This document shows positions 1 through 5,096 of a DNA stretch of 5,096 bases, piece after piece. Source of the stretch: Betaproteobacteria bacterium UBA6904 (GTDB lineage: Bacteria > Pseudomonadota > Gammaproteobacteria > Burkholderiales > SG8-39). Every line of letters begins with the position of its first letter. Position 1 is the first letter of the stretch. A program made the position numbers and the translations under genes. A model generated the notes under the pieces. The model did no database searches, was not told the origin of the DNA, and saw nothing but the letters and a program-made list of their open reading frames with translations. The stretch is taken from the NCBI GenBank assembly GCA_002451175.1, contig DKBI01000267.1, positions 1 through 5,096 of the forward strand, written 5' to 3'.

Positions 1-58
1 GCGCGATGAGCTGCGTGTACTGCGCGCCGAAGTCGAGAATCAGGATCTTGTCGTGCAC
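1..58 (-). CDS. guaA: GMP synthase (glutamine-hydrolysing), N-terminal fragment
   Basis: Only the first 19 codons are in the window; the rest lies beyond the left edge. They read VHDKILILDFGAQYTQLIA (initiator Val read as Met), the typical start of the class I glutamine amidotransferase domain of betaproteobacterial GuaA. The enzyme converts XMP to GMP with ATP and glutamine in the cytoplasm. The start is a GTG at 58-56, chosen because homologues begin Met-His-Asp-Lys at this point. It lies 7 bases after the guaB stop (68-66), so the two genes are almost certainly co-transcribed as guaBA. The upstream ribosome binding site is weak (a GAG at 71-69 overlapping the end of guaB), which suggests translational coupling to guaB. 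Identification is firm for so short a piece because sequence and context agree; nothing can be said of the ATP pyrophosphatase or dimerisation domains. Confidence 0.9.
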   Translation of the reverse strand, partial: MHDKILILDFGAQYTQLIA

Positions 59-65
59 GAAGCGG

Positions 66-1574
<1,509 letters not shown>

Positions 1575-1576
1575 TT

Positions 1577-2056
1577 ATGCGACAGACGCTGATCATTTTC
1601 CTGCTCACGTTCGCCGCCGGCGCGGCGCAGGCCCAGGTCCAGTGCTGGACCACCAAGGACGGCAAGCGCGAGTGCGGCGACGTGCCCCCGCCGGGCGCCA
1701 AGGTGCGCGAGATCCGCACGCCGTCGGCGCCGGCTCCCACGCCGGCCCCGGCCGCCACGGACGGCGCATCCAAGGACGCGAAGAAGGGTCCGCCCACGAT
1801 CGCGGACAAGGAGCAGGACTTCCGCAAGCGGCAGATCGAGGCCGAGAAGGCGCGCGAAAAGGAGGACAAGGAGCGCGCCGACGCCGCGGCCAAGCGCGAC
1901 AACTGCGCGCGCGCGCAGGACAGCCTGCGCGCCATGGAGAGCGGGCAGCGCATCGCGCGCACCAACGCGCAGGGCGAACGCTACTTCCTCGACGAGGCCC
2001 AGGTCGCCGCCGAGGCGGCGCGCGCCCGCCAGCAGGTCCAGCAGCTCTGCAACTGA
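1577..2056 (+). CDS. Secreted DUF4124-type protein of unknown function
   Basis: The 159-residue product has a short Sec signal peptide: Arg2, a hydrophobic stretch at about residues 5-17 and an Ala-Gln-Ala site predicting cleavage after Ala19. It is therefore probably periplasmic. Residues 20-40 fit the DUF4124 pattern (an aromatic-containing strand, Lys-Asp-Gly turn, then Gly-Asp-Val-Pro-Pro-Pro-Gly). A Pro/Ala-rich linker follows (about 47-73), then a highly charged Lys/Arg/Glu/Asp segment (about 77-108), probably a long helix or coiled coil. The C-terminal block contains ESGQRIARTNAQGERYFLDE (121-140), a motif I recognise from DUF4124 proteins of betaproteobacteria. Four cysteines (23, 33, 110, 158) remain after export and could form two disulfides. 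It is transcribed divergently from guaB and is followed by its own terminator, so it is probably a single-gene unit. The role is unknown; membership of the family is fairly sure, function is not inferred. Confidence 0.85.
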   Translation: MRQTLIIFLLTFAAGAAQAQVQCWTTKDGKRECGDVPPPGAKVREIRTPSAPAPTPAPAATDGASKDAKKGPPTIADKEQDFRKRQIEAEKAREKEDKERADAAAKRDNCARAQDSLRAMESGQRIARTNAQGERYFLDEAQVAAEAARARQQVQQLCN

Positions 2057-2060
2057 CGGC

Positions 2061-2342
2061 TTAACGCGCCCCGGACACGGGGCGTTTCTTCTTCCGCGCC
2101 CGTTCGCGCCGCGCCTCCTTGGGATCGGCGGCGAGCGGCCGCAGCAGCTCCACGCGATCGCCGTCGCGCAACCGCCGGGCGGGCTCGACCGCCTCGCCGA
2201 AAATCGCCAGCGCGGCGTGCGCCCAATTCAGGCCGGCGGCGCGCACCGCGTCCTGCGCGGTCGCCCCCTCCTCCAGCACGACGCGCACCGCGACATGCCG
2301 GCCGGGCTCCGCATGGACGACCTCAACCGCGAAGGCCGGCAT
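2061..2342 (-). CDS. rnfH: RnfH family (UPF0125, RatB) beta-grasp protein
   Basis: This is a 93-residue protein of the RnfH/RatB family, small ubiquitin-fold proteins that are cytoplasmic and have no settled biochemical role. The name comes from rnf electron-transport gene clusters in some bacteria. The N-terminal strand [14 protein letters not shown] (3-16) and the hallmark C-terminal block IFGEAVEPARRLRDGD (47-62) followed by RVELLRPLAADPKEARRERA (63-82) are clear. A basic tail (RKKKRP) ends the protein. The ATG at 2342 is chosen because the family begins a few residues before the VEVV strand; in-frame sequence further upstream (to 2417) would encode unrelated residues inside ratA. No Shine-Dalgarno site precedes this ATG, and it overlaps the ratA 3' end by 20 bases, so translation is probably coupled to ratA. 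The same ratA-rnfH pairing beside smpB is known in E. coli (ratA-ratB). Its last codons double as the terminator of the convergent gene. Confidence 0.92.
   Translation of the reverse strand: MPAFAVEVVHAEPGRHVAVRVVLEEGATAQDAVRAAGLNWAHAALAIFGEAVEPARRLRDGDRVELLRPLAADPKEARRERARKKKRPVSGAR
2067..2090 (+). terminator. Rho-independent terminator of the DUF4124 gene
   Basis: A perfect 7-bp stem, CGCCCCG (2067-2073) and CGGGGCG (2078-2084), closes a GACA loop and is followed by TTTCTTCTT. It begins 11 bases after the TGA at 2056. The T-rich tail is present only for plus-strand transcription; on the minus strand no T tract follows the stem. The whole hairpin lies in the last codons of rnfH, where it encodes the Arg-Pro-Val-Ser-Gly-Ala segment. 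Confidence 0.75.
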
Positions 2343-2766
2343 CGAGCGCCGCGGCGCGCCGCGTGAAGGCGTCCACCATGGTATTGGCGATCTGGTCGAA
2401 CAGCGGCTCGAGCGCACGCGCCAGCAACCGGTTGGCGAACTCGTAGCTCAGCGAGAACTCGATGCGCGCCGCGTGCCGGCCGAGCGCCTTGAAGCGCCAG
2501 TGCGCGGAAAAGCGCCGGAACGGCCCCTCGAGCAGCGTCATGTCGATGGACTCCGCCTCGCGGTCGATGTTCTCCGTGGTGAACGACTGCTTCAGCCCGC
2601 GCAGCCCCACCGTCAGCGTCGCCACCGTGCGGTGCGGCGAGTGCTCGCGCACCTGCGCCGCCAGGCACCAGGGAAGAAACTCCGGATACGCCTCGATGTC
2701 CTGCACCAGCGCGTACAGCTCGGCCGCGCTGCGCTCGACGATCGCCGACCGGGTGATGCGCTTCAT
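2323..2766 (-). CDS. ratA: RatA / Coq10-like START domain protein
   Basis: This 147-residue protein is full length for the RatA branch of the polyketide cyclase/START (Coq10-like) superfamily. In E. coli the homologue is reported as a toxin that binds 50S subunits and blocks 70S assembly; in eukaryotes and some bacteria, relatives bind ubiquinone, and either role is possible here. Visible family features are the opening strand [20 protein letters not shown] (4-23), the [10 protein letters not shown] motif (25-34), the central [17 protein letters not shown] segment (79-95), and a long C-terminal helix ending near [11 protein letters not shown] that packs over the lipid-binding cavity. The start at 2766 is the only reasonable one: MKRI aligns with family starts, with GGAGG about 12 bases upstream. 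It is followed by rnfH with a 20-base overlap and lies divergent from smpB. The neighbourhood with smpB supports a translation-related role, but this is inference. Confidence 0.94.
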   Translation of the reverse strand: MKRITRSAIVERSAAELYALVQDIEAYPEFLPWCLAAQVREHSPHRTVATLTVGLRGLKQSFTTENIDREAESIDMTLLEGPFRRFSAHWRFKALGRHAARIEFSLSYEFANRLLARALEPLFDQIANTMVDAFTRRAAALDAGLRG

Positions 2767-2772
2767 GGGAGA
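2767..2772 (+). promoter_or_regulatory. Possible ribosome binding site of smpB
   Basis: GGGAGA is the only purine-rich Shine-Dalgarno-like sequence before the smpB ATG at 2787. Its 14-base spacing is long, so initiation may be weak or may use another feature. Confidence 0.3.
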
Positions 2773-2778
2773 ATCGCG

Positions 2779-2783
2779 CCTCC
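2779..2783 (-). promoter_or_regulatory. Ribosome binding site of ratA
   Basis: GGAGG on the minus strand, 12 bases before the ratA ATG at 2766. The core match is perfect but the spacing is somewhat longer than usual. It sits inside the 20-base gap shared with the smpB start region. Confidence 0.45.
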
Positions 2784-2786
2784 GCC

Positions 2787-3230
2787 ATGGCCATCGTCCA
2801 GAACCGCAAGGCGTTTCACGATTACTTCATCGAGGAGCGCTTCGAGGCCGGCCTCGTGCTCGAGGGCTGGGAGGTGAAGGCGATCCGCGCCGGCCGCGCG
2901 CAGATCGGCGACGCCTACGTGCTCGCCAAGGACAACGCGCTGTGGCTCATCGGCTCGCACCTCAGCCCGCTCGCCACCGCGTCGACGCACGTCACGCCCG
3001 ACCCGACGCGCACCCGCAAGCTGCTGCTGCAGGCCGACGAGATCCGCCGGCTGCTCGGCAAGGTGCAGCAGCGCGGCTACGCGCTGATTCCGCTCGACCT
3101 GCACTTCACCAAGGGTCGCATCAAGGCGGAGATCGCGCTGGCGCGCGGCAAGCTCAAGCACGACAAGCGCGAGGCCGAGCGCGAGCGGGAATGGCAGCGC
3201 GAGAAGCAACGCGTGCTACGCAGCCGCTGA
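2787..3230 (+). CDS. smpB: SsrA-binding protein SmpB
   Basis: SmpB binds tmRNA (ssrA) and delivers it to stalled ribosomes for trans-translation, in which the nascent chain is tagged for proteolysis and the ribosome is released. The 147-residue product has the usual length. The N-terminal signature [20 protein letters not shown] (6-25) leads into [15 protein letters not shown] (26-40), part of the OB-fold core. [12 protein letters not shown] (56-67), [17 protein letters not shown] and [20 protein letters not shown] follow. The basic C-terminal tail [20 protein letters not shown] (124-143), which enters the mRNA channel and decoding centre, is intact. The ATG at 2787 aligns with family starts. 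The gene diverges from ratA, with only 20 bases between the starts, and converges on ppsA, overlapping it by 15 bases. The promoter must lie inside the ratA coding region; I could not pick one out with confidence. No ssrA gene is in the window. Confidence 0.98.
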   Translation: MAIVQNRKAFHDYFIEERFEAGLVLEGWEVKAIRAGRAQIGDAYVLAKDNALWLIGSHLSPLATASTHVTPDPTRTRKLLLQADEIRRLLGKVQQRGYALIPLDLHFTKGRIKAEIALARGKLKHDKREAEREREWQREKQRVLRSR

Positions 3231-5096
3231 GCGCCGCGCCGTGCCGCCGTCCCCCGGCCCGGCGAGCGCGATCCAGGTGGCGACGACGGTGTCCGGATTC
3301 AGCGACAGGCTGGCGATGCCCTGGTCCATCAGCCAGCGCGCGAGGTCGGGATGGTCCGAAGGCCCCTGCCCGCAGATGCCGACGTACTTGCCCTGCTTGC
3401 GGCAGGCGCGGATGGCGAGCGCCAGCATCGCCTTCACCGCGGCGTCGCGCTCGTCGAAGAGGTCCGCCACCAGCCCGGAGTCGCGGTCCAGTCCCAGCGT
3501 GAGCTGCGTGAGGTCGTTGGAGCCGATGGAAAAGCCGTCGAAGTGCTCGAGGAACGCGTCGGCGAGAATCGCGTTGGAGGGCAGCTCGCACATCATCACC
3601 AGCCGCAGCCCGTTGACGCCGCGCTGCAGGCCGTTCCCGGCGAGCAGCTCGACCACCTTGCGCGCCTCCTCGACGGTGCGCACGAAGGGCACCATCAGCT
3701 CGACGTTGGTGAACCCGAGGACGTCGCGCACCTTGCGCATCGCAGCGCACTCCAGCTCGAAGCAGGCGCGGAAGTCGGGCGCGATGTAGCGCGAGGCGCC
3801 GCGGAAGCCGAGCATCGGATTTTCCTCGTCGGGCTCGTAGCGCTCGCCGCCGACCAGTTTCTTGTATTCGTTCGACTTGAAGTCCGACAGGCGCACGATC
3901 ACCGGCTTGGGCCAGAACGCCGCGGCGATCGTCGCCACGCCTTCGACCATCTTCTCGCGGAAGAAGCTCTGCGGATCCGCGTAGCCGCGCGCCGCCTTCG
4001 CCACCGCGTCGCGCAGCGGCTGCGGCAGGTCCGGGTATTCGATGCAGGCCTTCGGATGGACGCCGATCTCGTTGTTGATGATGAACTCGAGCCGCGCGAG
4101 GCCGACGCCGGCGTTGGGCAGCTGGGCGAAACTGAAGGCCAGCTGCGGGTTGCCGACGTTCATGGCGATCTTCACCGCGATGGGCGGCAGCTCGCCGCGC
4201 TCCTCCGACAGGACCTCGAAGGGCAGCAGGCCCGCGTAGACGTTGCCGGTGTCGCCCTCCGCGCAGGAGACGGTGACCGACTCGCCGTCCTTCAGCACCT
4301 CGGTCGCGTCGCCGCAGCCCACCACGGCGGGGATGCCCAGCTCGCGCGCGATGATCGCCGCGTGGCAGGTGCGGCCGCCGCGATTCGTGACGATGGCGCT
4401 CGCCCGCTTCATGACCGGCTCCCAGTTGGGATCGGTCATGTCCGTGACCAGCACGTCGCCCTCGCGCACGCTCGACATGGCGGAAGCGTCGGCGACGTTG
4501 CGCACGGCGCCGGCGCCGATCTTGTGGCCGATCGCGCGGCCGCTCGTCACCACCTTGCCGGTGGACTTCAGGCGGTAACGCGTCTCGCCCTCGCTGCGCG
4601 GCCGCGACTTCACGGTCTCGGGGCGCGCCTGCAGGATGTAGAGCCGGCCGTCGAGGCCGTCGCGCCCCCATTCGATGTCCATCGGCCGGCCGTAGTGCTG
4701 CTCGATGGTGCACGCCATGCGGGCGAGCTCCAGAACCTCGTCGTCCGAGAGGGAGAAGCGCGCGCAGTCCGCATCGGCAACGTCGAGCGTGCGCGTCGAG
4801 CGTCCGGCGACCGTGGCGTCCGCGAACACCATCTTGTGCAGCTTGGTGCCGAGGCTGCGGCGCACGATGGCCGGGCGCCCCTGCGCGAGCATCGGCTTGT
4901 GGACGTAGAACTCGTCCGGATTGACGGCCCCTTGGACGACCATCTCGCCCAGGCCCCAGGACGACGTGATGAACACGACGTCGCGGAAGCCGGACTCGGT
5001 ATCCAGGGTGAACATCACGCCGCTCGATCCCCGGTCGCTGCGCACCATGCGCTGCACGGCCGCCGACAGGGCCACCTCGGCGTGCTCGAACCCGTG
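3216..5096 (-). CDS. ppsA: Phosphoenolpyruvate synthase, C-terminal part
   Basis: PpsA makes phosphoenolpyruvate from pyruvate and ATP (giving AMP and phosphate), the entry to gluconeogenesis from pyruvate or lactate. The frame is open to the right edge: 626 residues are visible, beginning [20 protein letters not shown]. Judging by alignment from memory to the 792-residue E. coli enzyme, about 176 N-terminal residues are missing, so the GTG at 5075 is not the start. Visible in order, numbering from the first visible residue: the rest of the ATP-grasp domain ([20 protein letters not shown], then YGRPMDIEW), the swivelling phosphohistidine domain with [11 protein letters not shown] and catalytic His245 (codon 4364-4362, E. 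coli His421), and the PEP/pyruvate barrel with [41 protein letters not shown] and GICGQGPSD containing Cys575 (codon 3374-3372, E. coli Cys751). The C terminus carries about 13 extra residues ([14 protein letters not shown]) after the usual end, and the stop lies inside smpB. No downstream terminator is visible. Confidence 0.98.
   Translation of the reverse strand, partial: HGFEHAEVALSAAVQRMVRSDRGSSGVMFTLDTESGFRDVVFITSSWGLGEMVVQGAVNPDEFYVHKPMLAQGRPAIVRRSLGTKLHKMVFADATVAGRSTRTLDVADADCARFSLSDDEVLELARMACTIEQHYGRPMDIEWGRDGLDGRLYILQARPETVKSRPRSEGETRYRLKSTGKVVTSGRAIGHKIGAGAVRNVADASAMSSVREGDVLVTDMTDPNWEPVMKRASAIVTNRGGRTCHAAIIARELGIPAVVGCGDATEVLKDGESVTVSCAEGDTGNVYAGLLPFEVLSEERGELPPIAVKIAMNVGNPQLAFSFAQLPNAGVGLARLEFIINNEIGVHPKACIEYPDLPQPLRDAVAKAARGYADPQSFFREKMVEGVATIAAAFWPKPVIVRLSDFKSNEYKKLVGGERYEPDEENPMLGFRGASRYIAPDFRACFELECAAMRKVRDVLGFTNVELMVPFVRTVEEARKVVELLAGNGLQRGVNGLRLVMMCELPSNAILADAFLEHFDGFSIGSNDLTQLTLGLDRDSGLVADLFDERDAAVKAMLALAIRACRKQGKYVGICGQGPSDHPDLARWLMDQGIASLSLNPDTVVATWIALAGPGDGGTARRSAAA

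Noticed and set aside
1903..1918. Perfect 16-base palindrome CTGCGCGCGCGCGCAG
   Set aside because: It lies within the DUF4124 coding sequence, encodes an ordinary Cys-Ala-Arg-Ala-Gln stretch and is easily produced by GC-rich codons; there is no T tract or regulatory context.
2228..2809. Frames overlapping ratA and the ratA-smpB junction on both strands
   Set aside because: They are Arg/Ala-rich shadow frames; ratA, rnfH and smpB explain the region and have clear family motifs.
4243..4578. Short plus-strand open frames antisense to ppsA (also at 3241-3789, 4042-4239 and 4705-4908)
   Set aside because: No family resemblance and no convincing start region; the complementary strand is fully coding for PpsA.
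3154..4713. A 519-codon open frame on the minus strand in another frame of ppsA
   Set aside because: Its translation is an Arg/Ala/Gly-rich shadow, while the overlapping ppsA frame carries every PEP synthase motif.

Overview
The window is very GC-rich chromosomal DNA with densely packed genes. The predicted proteins closely resemble betaproteobacterial (Burkholderiales-like) housekeeping proteins. The gene order, guaA-guaB / DUF4124 protein / rnfH-ratA / smpB / ppsA, is one I know from betaproteobacterial chromosomes. I see no sign of a mobile element, prophage, CRISPR array, tRNA or rRNA, and every stretch longer than about 50 bases is accounted for by a gene.

Layout, left to right. Bases 1-1526 (minus strand) hold the guanine nucleotide pair guaB-guaA: all of guaB, then the first 19 codons of guaA, which runs off the left edge. 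A 50-base divergent gap (1527-1576) carries a perfect TATAAT for guaB and an overlapping TATACT for the gene facing the other way. That plus-strand gene (1577-2056) encodes a small exported DUF4124-type protein of unknown function. It ends in a hairpin terminator that lies inside the 3' end of the convergent rnfH gene. rnfH and ratA (minus strand, 2061-2766) overlap by 20 bases and form a two-gene unit. smpB (plus, 2787-3230) starts only 20 bases from the ratA start and points away from it. ppsA (minus, 3216-5096) meets smpB tail to tail with a 15-base overlap and runs off the right edge, missing its N-terminal quarter.

Functionally the window combines GMP synthesis (IMP to XMP by GuaB, XMP to GMP by GuaA), ribosome rescue by trans-translation (SmpB), a START-like protein whose E. 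coli homologue affects ribosomal subunit association (RatA) with its small beta-grasp partner (RnfH), and entry into gluconeogenesis (PpsA). All of the main genes look intact where visible, with catalytic residues present. I found no previously undescribed system. The points worth a second look concern compact gene packing (overlapping promoters, a terminator inside a coding sequence, overlapping stops) and the uncharacterised secreted four-cysteine protein.
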